Assembly (NCBI GenBank): GCA_003577245.1
Contig: QEVS01000011.1
Span: 28,870 to 92,869, forward strand
Length of the DNA stretch: 64,000 nucleotides
Source of the DNA: a bacterium
GTDB lineage: Bacteria > Chloroflexota > Dehalococcoidia > Tepidiformales > Tepidiformaceae
Direction of reading: 5' to 3'
Positions 1 to 9,212 of this stretch are shown here, piece by piece. The notes under the pieces were generated by a model. It was given only the letters and a program-made list of their open reading frames with translations, ran no database searches and had not been told where the DNA came from. The position numbers and the translations under genes are program-made. The first letter of the stretch is position 1. Every line of letters starts with the position of its first letter.

Positions 1-3000
1 CCCCATGAACCCCTGGAAGACGAGCATAAAGGCGTTGGATGTGGCCTGCTGATCGTCGAGCACCTTCTGCAACGACTCGGCAGAGGCCGTCACAAGCGCC
101 GACTCGAGGCTCTTAGCGTAGTCACGAGAGCTTGTCCCGGGCTCTAGCGAGAGGAAATACGCCTGGCCCTTCGCATCGGGATAGGCGGTGGCGAGGGTCT
201 CCTTCGCAACGAAGATCCCGGGCCAGAACGTGGCTCCCGCCTCCTTCACCTGTCCAATCACTGTGACGGTGGTGATGGTGCCGGAACCGGGGTCTCGGAG
301 ATCGAGGGTGAAAGGCTCGAAGCCGTCGGTGAGTGGATTGAGGCGAACAAGGTCGCCGAAGCCAGCGGGGCCCTCGAACCCTTCCGGCTCGGCCGTGATC
401 TGAGCGGGAAGGACGGCCAGCGCCGGGTTGGCCGCAAGCGCCTCCCAGATGGCGCGGTCATTTTCGAAACCGGCCGCGCGAACCTTCATCGGCAGATCGG
501 TATTGAGGAGGAAGCCCCGGTCGGCGCCAAGGACCGCGAATTGACCGAACTCCTTCACTTCGCCGTCGCTGTTCTCAATCCGGTCACGGTTCTGGACTTC
601 GGCTTCGAAGGCGTAGGCAATGCGGTTTTCGCCGATGGCCGTGATTGGGCCAGTATCGACGCCCGCGCTTGAGATTGTGGCGGGGAGGTCGGTTATAGGG
701 TTGTTGGGGTTGACCAGCAGCTGCACATCCCAGCCCCCGCGCGCATCGTCGTTGAGGAAGACCCGCTCGAAGTTGCTGTTGAGGGTGGAGTTCACCACGA
801 GGGCGAACATGATGAGGCCGATCATGGCCATGGTCATCCCGGTCCGGAATCGCGATGTGAGAGGGTAGGCCACGGCCGTCTTCATCGCGGGCATGATCCG
901 CCCAAAGCGCGAACCGAGCCTTTCGACGACCGGCAAGGTCACGTCGGCGTTGTAGACGACGATGAAGACGCCGCAGGTGACCATCGCAACGCCGCTCAGG
1001 AAGAACATCTCGATGTCGCCCTCGAGCGGTCCCACAAGCCACTCCAGCTTCTTTCCGGGGACGAGGTACCAGAGCGTGAGCAGCCCGGCACTGACCGCCG
1101 TAAAGGTGAGGCGCTCGTGGATGTGGAAGTAGCGGAGGGTGGCAGCTGCCCAGAACAGCACAAGCGAAACCCCGCCGGCAAAGAGGAACATCTCGTTGGA
1201 TTCGAGTCCCCACTGCACCATGAGGGCGCCCATGACGGCGCCGACGGTGCCGAATGCCACGCTCCAGGCCACGGCCCGGCCGCGCGTCTGCAGTGCGGAG
1301 AGCACAACGCCGAGGGGGGCAAGGACAATGCCGAGGATGAGGAGCCACGACGGCATGGATTCCGGCTTCCGGTCGCGCGTGAGGCGCACGAGCAGGAGTG
1401 CCAGCGAGTACCCGGCGATGATCAGGAGCCCGAACGGAAAGGTGAAGACCCCGAGTATGAAAGGCCAGGCGGGGGCGCGTTCGCCGGGCTTGCGGTCGCC
1501 GGCGGGGGCGCCGAAGTTGTGGCCTCGAAGCATGCCCAGCCACGGGCCCGGCAGGCCAACCAGAGCAGCAACAAGAAAGAGCGGCGCCTGTTCGGTGAAA
1601 CGGAGCGCCGCCAGCAGCGAAATCGCCGTGATGCCGCCGGCTACAACCCCGTTCAGGACGGCGCGGGAGTAGCCCAGCCAGGTGGCCCTTTCGGGGTTGA
1701 GCGGATGCGACTCGGGGAGGTCGCGAATGGCGGCAACGATGTTGAGCCGGCTCGCCCGCCACGATGACACGAATATGACGATGAAGGTGGCAATCAGCCC
1801 CAGGCAGAACGAGACCACGAGGCTTCGCAGGGTGAAGGTCACGCTCAGGTCGAGGCCGATTTCTCCGGCGGCCGCCCTTTCGAGAACGGCCATCATGACG
1901 AAGGTCACCCCCAGGCCGGCGACGAGGCCCACAACGGCCGACCCGAGGTCGTAACCCATGCCTTCGGCCAGGAACGATTCAACCAGCTGCCGGCGCTTGG
2001 CCCCCACCGCCCGCGCCATGCCCATCTCGGGCTTACGCTCTGCGGCCAGCATGACAAAGATGAGGAAGATCAAGAGCACACCCGCCGCGATGGAGAAGAG
2101 CCCCAGCACAATGAAGAAGGTGAGGAGAATGTTGCCGAAGAACTCGGCCATCTCAACGCCGTCCTTCTTGAAGGCGTCCACCCGGTAGGGCTCGCCTTCA
2201 AGGGCCGCCTCAAGCTTGGCGGTGGCCGCATCCGATCGGTTGAGACCGCTTTTCACCCCGCCGTGGTTGGAAACAAACACGCCGTCGGCGTTCTCGCCCT
2301 TTGCCGTGAGCTTGCTCAGGAACTCGAAGTTCGCGGCTGCTCCTTCCACTTTCTCAAACTGGAAAGCGCCGCCAAGCACCTGGCTGGGGACGATCGCGGT
2401 GACGGTGAGAGGGACCGGCGAACCCTGGTAGAAGATGAGCACCTGGTCCCCGACCGCTGCGTCGATCTCTTCGGCGAGGTCCTCGTTCACGGCAAGGTCG
2501 CCGGCGCCGAGCGTGACGGCACGCCCCGAAAGGTCTCGCAGCCCGCCCAGCGCCGCCGTATCGGCAGGGCGGAAGGCCACGATGCGGGCGGCCGACTCGT
2601 TGAGCCGGGTGCGGGTGTTCTGGATTGGCAGCTGTTCCGTCAGGAACGGGAGGAACGCCTGGATGTCCTCGTCGCCAGAGAACTGCTCCCGCAATTGATC
2701 GACCCGCGACAGCGGGATGACCTGCCTGTCGGCGGGAGCGGCTTCCTTTTCGGTATCCCAGGCGATGTACTCATCGGCTTCGCCCGCCATCTTGTAGATC
2801 TGGGAGGTGATGCTTGAGGTGAGCGTATCGCCCGTGCCGAAGGCGGCCGTAATTATGAGCGTCGAAAGCATCAGGCCGATGATGATGAGCGTGGTCTGCG
2901 CCTTGCGCCGGGGGATGTTCCGAAGGCCCATCTTGAACATCACGGGATTGCGCACCGCGATGAAGGCGATCAGCACCAGGATGGCCGCAGTCACCACGAG

Positions 3001-3048
3001 GCAGCCCGCCGCGATGTACGTCATGGAAAGTCCGAAGATGTCGTTCAT
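1..3048 (-). CDS. ABC exporter permease, FtsX/MacB type (3' end outside window)
   Basis: The minus frame is open from an ATG at 3048 to the window edge, giving 1016 codons without a stop. The protein begins with a membrane helix (about residues 9-31), then a second (about 47-65, LIIIGLMLSTLII), a large extracytoplasmic region, and an FtsX-type block with several helices. The cytoplasmic loop AERKPEMGMARAVGAKRRQL is the usual FtsX-family hallmark. Further helices and another soluble domain follow, so this is a long permease of the LolC/MacB kind with duplicated FtsX domains. The ATPase gene lies 3 nt upstream in the same direction, so the two form a two-gene exporter. Substrate is unknown; relatives export lipoproteins, peptides or drugs. 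The C-terminus is missing from the window. Confidence 0.9.
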   Translation of the reverse strand, partial: MNDIFGLSMTYIAAGCLVVTAAILVLIAFIAVRNPVMFKMGLRNIPRRKAQTTLIIIGLMLSTLIITAAFGTGDTLTSSITSQIYKMAGEADEYIAWDTEKEAAPADRQVIPLSRVDQLREQFSGDEDIQAFLPFLTEQLPIQNTRTRLNESAARIVAFRPADTAALGGLRDLSGRAVTLGAGDLAVNEDLAEEIDAAVGDQVLIFYQGSPVPLTVTAIVPSQVLGGAFQFEKVEGAAANFEFLSKLTAKGENADGVFVSNHGGVKSGLNRSDAATAKLEAALEGEPYRVDAFKKDGVEMAEFFGNILLTFFIVLGLFSIAAGVLLIFLIFVMLAAERKPEMGMARAVGAKRRQLVESFLAEGMGYDLGSAVVGLVAGLGVTFVMMAVLERAAAGEIGLDLSVTFTLRSLVVSFCLGLIATFIVIFVSSWRASRLNIVAAIRDLPESHPLNPERATWLGYSRAVLNGVVAGGITAISLLAALRFTEQAPLFLVAALVGLPGPWLGMLRGHNFGAPAGDRKPGERAPAWPFILGVFTFPFGLLIIAGYSLALLLVRLTRDRKPESMPSWLLILGIVLAPLGVVLSALQTRGRAVAWSVAFGTVGAVMGALMVQWGLESNEMFLFAGGVSLVLFWAAATLRYFHIHERLTFTAVSAGLLTLWYLVPGKKLEWLVGPLEGDIEMFFLSGVAMVTCGVFIVVYNADVTLPVVERLGSRFGRIMPAMKTAVAYPLTSRFRTGMTMAMIGLIMFALVVNSTLNSNFERVFLNDDARGGWDVQLLVNPNNPITDLPATISSAGVDTGPITAIGENRIAYAFEAEVQNRDRIENSDGEVKEFGQFAVLGADRGFLLNTDLPMKVRAAGFENDRAIWEALAANPALAVLPAQITAEPEGFEGPAGFGDLVRLNPLTDGFEPFTLDLRDPGSGTITTVTVIGQVKEAGATFWPGIFVAKETLATAYPDAKGQAYFLSLEPGTSSRDYAKSLESALVTASAESLQKVLDDQQATSNAFMLVFQGFMG

Positions 3049-3051
3049 GCG

Positions 3052-3801
3052 CTAGTGACCGGCTGCCACGGCAGCCATCTCGGACTGGCTACGCTCGACA
3101 TCGATCAGGCCGTCGGCCATGAGAATTGTGCGGTGGCAGCGCGCGGCCACCTTCGGGTCGTGGGTCACGAGCACCGTGGTCTGGTGGGCGTCGCGGTTCA
3201 GCTCAACGATGAGGTCCATGATTTCGCCGGCGGTTCCGGAGTCGAGCGCGCCGGTCGGCTCATCGGCCCACATAATGGCGGGGCGATTCACGAGCGCGCG
3301 GGCGATTGTGACCCGCTGGCGCTGGCCCCCGGAAAGCTGGTTCGGGCGATGCGTGGCGAACTCTCGCAGGCGCACGCGGTCGAGCGACTCCATGGCCATC
3401 TGGCGGGCAACCTTTGGCTTGACCCCGGACACGATGAGAGGCAACTCGACGTTTTCCACCGCTGAGAGCACGGGTAGCAGGTTGTAGGTCTGGAACACGA
3501 AACCCATGTCCCGGGCGCGGAACTCGGTCTTCCGGTCGTCGGCCATGCGGGTGATGTCGGTTCCGTTGATGTGGACAGAGCCGCTATCGAAGTCATCAAG
3601 CCCGGACAGGCTGTTTAGCAGCGTGGTCTTGCCGCAGCCAGAGGGTCCCATGATGGCGACCATTTCTCCCCGGAGGACAGTGAGGCTCACGCCGCGAAGA
3701 GCGTGCACCTGGACGGAGCCGGTGTCGTACGTCTTATGCACTTCGCGCGCTTCAATCACAACCTCACCGGCCGGCGCATTACCGGTTTCAAAGCTACTCA
3801 T
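3052..3801 (-). CDS. ABC transporter ATP-binding protein, MacB/LolD type
   Basis: About 249 residues. It carries the Walker A motif GPSGCGKTT, the Q-loop region [10 protein letters not shown], the ABC signature LSGGQRQRV, and Walker B followed by the catalytic glutamate in [10 protein letters not shown], with a downstream switch histidine (VTHD). The TGALD and FQTYNLLP variants are typical of the LolD/MacB ATPase class that partners FtsX-type permeases, matching the adjacent gene. I chose the ATG at 3801 (MSSFETGN), which sits 14 nt after an AGGAGG; the open frame extends further upstream without better support. It powers export by the neighbouring permease at the cytoplasmic membrane. Confidence 0.93.
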   Translation of the reverse strand: MSSFETGNAPAGEVVIEAREVHKTYDTGSVQVHALRGVSLTVLRGEMVAIMGPSGCGKTTLLNSLSGLDDFDSGSVHINGTDITRMADDRKTEFRARDMGFVFQTYNLLPVLSAVENVELPLIVSGVKPKVARQMAMESLDRVRLREFATHRPNQLSGGQRQRVTIARALVNRPAIMWADEPTGALDSGTAGEIMDLIVELNRDAHQTTVLVTHDPKVAARCHRTILMADGLIDVERSQSEMAAVAAGH

Positions 3802-3942
3802 CGAACGGGATTCATCCTCCTGGCGGAAACGGGAAGCAGATCGAGCGAAACGTGTCAACGCCCGCCAATGTCAAGGTATCAGAACGTTGTTACACGGGTA
3901 TGGCGAGCCTTTCCCAACTCTTCCCAATTGCGGGGCGTGAGA

Positions 3943-4458
3943 TCATTCTATGGCCGTGATCTCCATCTCCATGGGATCTCCCCGCTCATCAAATCCCCAT
4001 GCGCCCCAGCGCACCGCTTCGGACGCAAGGCCGGAGGTCTCCCACCGCAACACGGGTGTCGCGGCGTTCCCCGCAACTGGTGCTGACCCCCTGGGTCCGT
4101 TCGCACGGAGCGCGTTACGGGCCCGCTCTGCCACGAGGCAGAGAGTCTCGACGTCGAAACCCATGGCCCCATCGGCGCGGAAGGGAGCAAGGTAGGCAAG
4201 GGCACTGGCGAAGAGGCTTTCCGCGCCTTTGACATTGCCGCGCCCGCGATGAACGAAGGCCGCCGCCACCTGGATGATGCCCTTGTAGAGTTCGCCCAGC
4301 GGCCCTGGTTCATGGCGCCAAACGTCCTCAAGGGTCTCGTGGCATTCGAAGAACAGGCCCTCGTTGAACTGAGCGGTGGCGAGCTCGAGGCAGCCAGGCA
4401 CGGTGATACGCCGGGTCACCACCTGGCGGCGCCGAACGCTGGCATCGGCCGATCCCAT
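3943..4458 (-). CDS. DUF309 domain protein
   Basis: About 171 residues. The core FNEGLFFECHETLEDVWRHE, followed by LYKGIIQVAAAFVH, is the typical DUF309 signature (small all-alpha family with conserved E-x-H-E-x-L-E). The role of DUF309 is not established. The ATG at 4458 is preferred because upstream sequence reads as non-coding-like translation. The C-terminal 50 residues (after ANGPRG) are poorly conserved-looking and contain WETSGL and WGAWGFDE. The gene runs towards the ABC exporter on the same strand, with about 140 nt between them, and diverges from the small membrane gene at 4540. Confidence 0.85.
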   Translation of the reverse strand: MGSADASVRRRQVVTRRITVPGCLELATAQFNEGLFFECHETLEDVWRHEPGPLGELYKGIIQVAAAFVHRGRGNVKGAESLFASALAYLAPFRADGAMGFDVETLCLVAERARNALRANGPRGSAPVAGNAATPVLRWETSGLASEAVRWGAWGFDERGDPMEMEITAIE

Positions 4459-4539
4459 GCCTTCCACCTTAGCAGCAGGTGCGCACAAGGCGGGAGACGG
4501 ACAGAATGTGGCTACCTCATCGCGACCAGGACGATTTGC

Positions 4540-4701
4540 ATGGCCGACACCCACGCGACCACCGAAGACCCGAATGCCGCTCCCATGCACCACGACATCA
4601 AGGAGCGCTTTTCCCAGGTACAGATTGCGCTCGCCGTGGCCCTGGGAGGGATCGCGATCGTCGGCGGCGTTCTGTTCGGGCTCCTGCTTGCGAATGATTG
4701 A
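4540..4701 (+). CDS. Small single-span membrane protein (53 aa)
   Basis: A 53-residue open frame, MADTHATTEDPNAAP... with a soluble, acidic N-terminus, a short basic/amphipathic stretch (HHDIKERFSQ) and a strong C-terminal hydrophobic helix (about residues 28-50, IALAVALGGIAIVGGVLFGLLL). The ATG follows an AGGA about 9 nt upstream. It diverges from the DUF309 gene by 81 nt. Hydropathy and a plausible ribosome site support it as a real gene; I do not recognise the family. Confidence 0.6.
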   Translation: MADTHATTEDPNAAPMHHDIKERFSQVQIALAVALGGIAIVGGVLFGLLLAND

Positions 4702-4772
4702 CGGGCGCACAGGCGAGGGCGGGAAAATTCGGAACTTCACGTAAGCGTCCGGTCTGAGGCCGATTCGGCGTG

Positions 4773-4778
4773 TATCAT
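4773..4778 (+). promoter_or_regulatory. -10 box of probable leaderless promoter (DUF402 gene)
   Basis: TATCAT ends 6 nt before the ATG at 4785 and no Shine-Dalgarno sequence is present, so transcription would begin at or next to the start codon. The -35 region is weak. Confidence 0.45.
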
Positions 4779-4784
4779 CGCCCC

Positions 4785-5294
4785 ATGAAGCAGCCGTTCT
4801 GCAACCCGGTTGCCAGCCGTGGGACTCGCATCCTCCTGCGCGCGACCAAGTACGACGGCACGGCCCACTGGATCCAGCCCTTCACAGTCGTTTCCGATGA
4901 CGGGGTGCTCATCACCGCCCAGTACCGGGCGCGGACGCCGATTTTCACGAGCCGCGGCGAGTTCCGGTCGCCGTACGACAGCCTGGTCTACTTCTGGCGC
5001 GACCGGTGGTACAACGTCTTCCGGCTTTCCCGGCCCAACTGCACACTTGCCCTCTGGTACTGCAACATCACGACGCCCCCGCTCTTCGACGGGCGCCACC
5101 TCGGTTATGTCGATCTCGACCTTGACGTGGCGGTGCGGCCCGACGGCGACATCGAGCTGCTGGACCAGGACGAATTCGAAGCGCACCAGCAGAAGTACGG
5201 GTATCCGCAGAGCATGATCGAAAAGGCGGAACGTGCTGCCATCGAGGTGCGCGACCTTGCCCTCAGCGGTGGCTTTCCGTTTAGCGAGGGCTAG
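4785..5294 (+). CDS. DUF402 protein (Ntdp-like nucleoside di/triphosphatase family)
   Basis: About 169 residues. The motifs YFWRDRWYNVFRL, WYCNITTPP and the acidic VDLDLDV match the DUF402 fold, in which aspartates bind Mg2+ and nucleotide phosphates; characterised relatives hydrolyse nucleoside di- and triphosphates (Ntdp) or act in fosfomycin biosynthesis (FomD). Which substrate is used here cannot be read from sequence. The ATG at 4785 is favoured over an upstream in-frame start at 4770 because a TATCAT box lies between them. It lies 74 nt ahead of uvrC on the same strand. Confidence 0.82.
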   Translation: MKQPFCNPVASRGTRILLRATKYDGTAHWIQPFTVVSDDGVLITAQYRARTPIFTSRGEFRSPYDSLVYFWRDRWYNVFRLSRPNCTLALWYCNITTPPLFDGRHLGYVDLDLDVAVRPDGDIELLDQDEFEAHQQKYGYPQSMIEKAERAAIEVRDLALSGGFPFSEG

Positions 5295-5356
5295 TTTTCG
5301 CGCACCTCGCCCCGGGTGAGCCAGGCGGCCCGGTCTTCTCCTCCGCGCCGGGCACG

Positions 5357-5362
5357 TAAACT
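5357..5362 (+). promoter_or_regulatory. -10 box of probable leaderless promoter (uvrC)
   Basis: TAAACT, then 6 nt (ggagac), then the GTG start of uvrC. The short distance leaves no room for a 5' leader, although GGAG itself lies only 2 nt from the GTG. Confidence 0.4.
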
Positions 5363-5368
5363 GGAGAC

Positions 5369-7234
5369 GTGGCAAGCAGCACGGTCTCGGAAAAGCTCAG
5401 GACCCAGCTAAAGGCCCTCCCCGCTCGGCCGGGCGTCTACCTGATGCGCAACGCGGAGGGCGAGGTCATCTACGTCGGCAAGGCGGCCCGGTTGAAGGAC
5501 CGTGTGCGCTCCTACTTCGGCTCGCCTCATGGGATGGAACCGAAGACGCGCGCCCTGCGCGAGCAGGTGGAGGACTTCGAATACATCGTCGTCGCCAACC
5601 CCGGCGAGGCGCTGCTGCTCGAAGCCACCCTGATAAAGCGTCACCAGCCGTTCTTCAACATCCGGCTCAAGGACGACAAGCGCTATCCGTACCTGAAGAT
5701 CGACGTCCAGAACCCATGGCCGCGCGTCTACATCACTCGCCGCATCGAAAAGGACGGCGCGCGCTACTTCGGCCCGTATGCAAGCGCCGGCTCCGTGCGG
5801 GCGACGCTCGACCTCGTGAAGAAGCTATTCCCCTGGCGCTCCTGCACCCGCGAGATAACGGGCACTGACCCTCGGCCATGCCTCGACTACTACATCAAGC
5901 GGTGCATCGCGCCGTGCACGGCCTACTGCACGCCCGCCGAGTACGCAGAGGTGATAGAGCAGGTCATCCTCTTCCTCGAAGGCAAGTCCGACCACGTGCT
6001 CCGGCGGCTTCAGCATCAGATGGAGGAAGCAGCCGAGCGCATGGACTTCGAGCGCGCCGCCCTTCTTCGCGACCAGTTGCGCGCAATTGAGCGGACCGTT
6101 GAGCGGCAGCTCGTAGCGACCATCAAGAAGGAGGAGCTCGATGCCTTTGGGCTGGCGCGCGACGGTGACCGCGCGTGCGTCCAGGTCTACTTCATTCGCG
6201 GCACGCAGATGATCGGCCGCGACAACTTCGTTCTCGAAGGCGTGACCGATGCCCCCGACAGCGCGGTGCTCACCAGCTTCCTGCAGCAGTATTACGAAAG
6301 TGCGCAGTACGTGCCCCGGCTGGTGGTGGTGCCCGCACCCCCCGAGGGGGCTGAAGAGATTGAGGAGATGCTCGCGCAGCGTCGCGGTGCGGGGGTGGAG
6401 GTCCGGGTGCCGGAACGTGGCGAGAAACGCCGCCTGGTAGCCATGGCCAATGACAACGCTCGCGAGGCGCTCGAACAGATGCAGGTCAAGTGGCAGGCCG
6501 ACACATCGAGGACTGCCCGGGCGCTCGACCAGCTGCGCGAGGAGCTCGCTCTGCCCGCCTTGCCACACCGGATTGAGTGCTACGACAACTCCAACATCCA
6601 GGGCACGAGCGCGGTTTCGAGCATGGTGGTCTTCGTGGATGGACGCCCCGAACCGGGCCAGTACCGCCGTTTCCGTGTGCGTACCGTGGCCGGCGCCGAT
6701 GACTTCGCCACGATGCGCGAGATCATGAAGCGGCGCTTCAAGCACGCTGCAGAGGGTGCACCTGGAGCGCCCGCCACCGAAGAGCCTTCGCCGGCAGCGG
6801 ACATGTGGGACCTGCCCGGCCTCGTGATCATCGACGGCGGGAAGGGGCAGCTGAACGCGGCAACCGGGGCGATGCGTGAACTGGGGGTGCACAGTATCCC
6901 CACCGTGGGGCTTGCCAAGCGCTTTGAGGAGGTGTTTGTGCCGGACGAGGATGAGCCAATCATCCTGCCGCGCGGCTCGGAGGCGCTCTACCTTGTGCAA
7001 CGCCTCCGCGACGAGGCACACCGCTTCGCAATCACCTATCACCGGCAGGTGCGAGCGAAGGCAGCGGTCCAGAGCGCGCTCGATGCCATTCCCGGTGTGG
7101 GCCCAAAGCGAAAGAAAGCCCTGCTGCGGAAGTTCGGCTCGGTGAAGGCCATCCGCGAGGCGGAAGTGGAGGAGATAGCGTCTACACTGGGCTTCACCAG
7201 GGCGCTCGCCGAGAAGGTGAAGGAGGGAATCTGA
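5369..7234 (+). CDS. uvrC: Excinuclease ABC subunit C
   Basis: 621 residues, full family length. Domains in order: N-terminal GIY-YIG nuclease (about 12-95; GVYLMRNAEGEVIYVGKA), cysteine-rich region (CLDYYIKRCIAPC), UVR/UvrB-binding helix pair (about 205-240; EEAAERMDFERAALLRDQL), RNase H-like 5' nuclease domain (ECYDNSNIQGTSAV ... VIIDGGKGQL), and a C-terminal helix-hairpin-helix DNA-binding pair (IPGVGPKRKKALLRKFGS). It makes the two incisions flanking bulky DNA lesions in nucleotide excision repair together with UvrA and UvrB, which are not in this window. The start is GTG. Confidence 0.98.
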   Translation: MASSTVSEKLRTQLKALPARPGVYLMRNAEGEVIYVGKAARLKDRVRSYFGSPHGMEPKTRALREQVEDFEYIVVANPGEALLLEATLIKRHQPFFNIRLKDDKRYPYLKIDVQNPWPRVYITRRIEKDGARYFGPYASAGSVRATLDLVKKLFPWRSCTREITGTDPRPCLDYYIKRCIAPCTAYCTPAEYAEVIEQVILFLEGKSDHVLRRLQHQMEEAAERMDFERAALLRDQLRAIERTVERQLVATIKKEELDAFGLARDGDRACVQVYFIRGTQMIGRDNFVLEGVTDAPDSAVLTSFLQQYYESAQYVPRLVVVPAPPEGAEEIEEMLAQRRGAGVEVRVPERGEKRRLVAMANDNAREALEQMQVKWQADTSRTARALDQLREELALPALPHRIECYDNSNIQGTSAVSSMVVFVDGRPEPGQYRRFRVRTVAGADDFATMREIMKRRFKHAAEGAPGAPATEEPSPAADMWDLPGLVIIDGGKGQLNAATGAMRELGVHSIPTVGLAKRFEEVFVPDEDEPIILPRGSEALYLVQRLRDEAHRFAITYHRQVRAKAAVQSALDAIPGVGPKRKKALLRKFGSVKAIREAEVEEIASTLGFTRALAEKVKEGI

Positions 7235-7317
7235 GCGCGCGCCCATTCCGGGGATTGAGCGCACCAGCCTGTGGCCAGGACAGCGAACCGCCGACCCCCG
7301 AAAGGCGTAAAGTAGAG

Positions 7318-7331
7318 CACGGGGCCCCGTG
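7318..7331. promoter_or_regulatory. 14-bp perfect palindrome in intergenic region
   Basis: CACGGGGCCCCGTG lies between uvrC and the membrane protein gene at 7385, 4 nt after a possible -10 box (TAAAGT, 7308-7313). A perfect palindrome next to a transcription start could be an operator, or simply a hairpin in the leader; no regulator can be assigned. Confidence 0.35.
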
Positions 7332-7384
7332 ATTGGCCCCCACGGCGGCAATGCCGAGGCCTACCGTGAGATGGGGTTGCAGTG

Positions 7385-7804
7385 ATGGCAGACAAGGTAG
7401 AACGGGAAATCGAAGAGATCCTGGCCAGGCTCGAGAACGAGCTGCCGCCGGCCGAAGAGAAGAAACCCATCTCCATCCTCTCCCGCCGCCAGCGTCCGGC
7501 CACCCGCGCGCCACGGTCTTCCCCCTTGCGCGCGCTGCGGCGCATCAGCCCCACGTCTCTGATGTTCACGGGCGCGGGGCTCGTGGTGGGAGGCCTGGTG
7601 CTTTCGAATGCCTGGGAACCCCTGATCTGGCTGTCGATGGCGGGAGTGGTGCTCTTCCTGGGGGCATTCCTCTCGTCCTTTGTCCGGGAGAAGCCTGCAT
7701 CCACTCCGGCACAGAAGGGCGTCTACTGGCGGGACCGCTACATCGAGTATGAGCCGGCCAGCCCCGGACTCAAGGATCGAATCCGCCGGCTCTTCCGCCG
7801 GTAG
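7385..7804 (+). CDS. Membrane protein of unknown function
   Basis: 139 residues. An N-terminal charged helix (KVEREIEEILARLENEL) precedes a basic, proline-rich linker, then two hydrophobic helices (about residues 58-76, LMFTGAGLVVGGLVL, and 82-102, LIWLSMAGVVLFLGAFL), and a basic C-terminal tail containing YWRDRYIEYE and ending LKDRIRRLFRR. Such double-span proteins with basic tails are common next to uvrC in related genomes, but I know no function. GTG-ATG tandem starts occur (7382/7385); GAGATGGGG upstream may serve as ribosome site. Confidence 0.75.
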   Translation: MADKVEREIEEILARLENELPPAEEKKPISILSRRQRPATRAPRSSPLRALRRISPTSLMFTGAGLVVGGLVLSNAWEPLIWLSMAGVVLFLGAFLSSFVREKPASTPAQKGVYWRDRYIEYEPASPGLKDRIRRLFRR

Positions 7805-7849
7805 CCGTTTCCGGGCGCTTAACGTGGCTGCCGCGTACCCTCGGGGTCA

Positions 7850-9199
7850 GTGACGACCCTCCCCCGAGTCATACTTCCTGTGGTGGCGCTGCTTTCGATG
7901 GCGGGCGCTGCCTGCGTTGGGCAGGCGGCCTCGCCGGCAGGCTCTCCCACCGGCGCCGCTCAGCCCACGGCATCATCCACCTCGCCGGGTTCGCCGGCCT
8001 CGCCAACAGGAACGGCCACTGCAACCACGTCAACCCCGGTTCCCGCAGGGCCAGCGGAGCACGATGGCGCCCGGACCATGGCCCACCTGGCCCATCTCAC
8101 CGAGTCCATCGGCCCGCGCGTCTCGGGCGCAGCCGGGGAACAGGCCGCGATCGCATACATTCGCGACCAGTTCGCGGCCTCCGGGTACAGCGTCGAGGTC
8201 CTGGAGTTTGACTTCGAAGGTGACCGCTTCCAGTCGGCGACCGTGAGGAGCGGGACAACCACGATCGAGGCTCTCACGCTCGCTGGCAGCAAAGGCGGAA
8301 CGGCGAGTGGCCGGGCAGTCTACGTAGGGCTGGCCGATGCGGCTGGCATCGCCGGGCGTTCACTGGACGGGGCCATCGCCATCGCCGATCGTGGGTCGCT
8401 GCTGTTCGCGGACAAGTACGAGAACGTGCGCGCGGCGAATGCGGCGGGTTTGATCATCATCAATAACCAGGAGGGGATGTTCAGCGGGACACTGCGAAAA
8501 CCCGCGCACTTCCCCGTGGTTGGCGTGGCCGATACCGCGGCGGCCAATCTGAAGGCGGCAGCAGCGAGCGGCGCCATGGTGTCGATCGAGACCCCCACCG
8601 TGATCGACACGCCATCCGCGAACGTGCTGGCCCGCCCGGCAGCCGGCGACGCCTGCCAGGTCCTTGTGGGAGGGCACCACGACACGGTGGCGGCGACCCC
8701 CGGGGCGAACGACAACGGCAGCGGAACGGCGACCGTGCTCGAGCTGGCACGGGCTCTTGCGGCCGACGGCCTGGACGAGGGTCTCTGCTTCGCAACTTTC
8801 GGCGCCGAGGAGTCGGGGCTTCACGGCAGCAGCGCGCTGGTCCAGCGGCTCCGGACCGAAGGCGCCCTGCCCCGCTACATGGTCAACCTCGATGTGGTCG
8901 GGATTGGGGCCGGGGTAGCGGTGATCGGCTCGCCCGAACCGGTGGCGCGGGCGATCAAGCTGGCGTCGAGCCTGGGCATCCCCGCCCTTGCGACGGAGTT
9001 GCCGTCGAACTACGGCAGCGACCACCAGTCCTTCCGCGATGCCGGCGTGGCCGTCGTCTTCTTCACCTCGGGGGAATTCCCAACGATTCATTCGCCGCGC
9101 GACGTGCTCCGCGATATCGACCCCGCAGAGGTGGAGCGCATTGGCGACCTGGCGTACGCGACCATCCGCGACCTGCTCGCACAGGTTGCCCAACCCTGA
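7850..9199 (+). CDS. M28-family metallopeptidase, secreted lipoprotein with PA domain
   Basis: 449 residues. The N-terminus is a lipoprotein-type signal (hydrophobic core, cysteine at about residue 22 in AGAACVGQ) followed by a Ser/Thr/Pro/Ala-rich linker. A protease-associated insert (about 120-245) precedes the M28 catalytic core. Zinc ligands and catalytic residues are visible in order: GGHHDTVA, GANDNGSG, GAEESGLHGS, NLDVVG and SDHQSF, so both metal sites are intact. It is likely an extracellular aminopeptidase anchored to the membrane. The GTG start lies 8 nt after a TACCCT box with no Shine-Dalgarno, again a leaderless arrangement. A LysM lipoprotein gene follows 13 nt downstream. Confidence 0.9.
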   Translation: MTTLPRVILPVVALLSMAGAACVGQAASPAGSPTGAAQPTASSTSPGSPASPTGTATATTSTPVPAGPAEHDGARTMAHLAHLTESIGPRVSGAAGEQAAIAYIRDQFAASGYSVEVLEFDFEGDRFQSATVRSGTTTIEALTLAGSKGGTASGRAVYVGLADAAGIAGRSLDGAIAIADRGSLLFADKYENVRAANAAGLIIINNQEGMFSGTLRKPAHFPVVGVADTAAANLKAAAASGAMVSIETPTVIDTPSANVLARPAAGDACQVLVGGHHDTVAATPGANDNGSGTATVLELARALAADGLDEGLCFATFGAEESGLHGSSALVQRLRTEGALPRYMVNLDVVGIGAGVAVIGSPEPVARAIKLASSLGIPALATELPSNYGSDHQSFRDAGVAVVFFTSGEFPTIHSPRDVLRDIDPAEVERIGDLAYATIRDLLAQVAQP

Positions 9200-9212
9200 G
9201 AGCACCCCTAGC

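Noticed and set aside
584..1762. A 392-codon minus frame inside the ABC permease
   Set aside because: Out of frame with the permease, which is open across the entire region with membrane helices and FtsX motifs.
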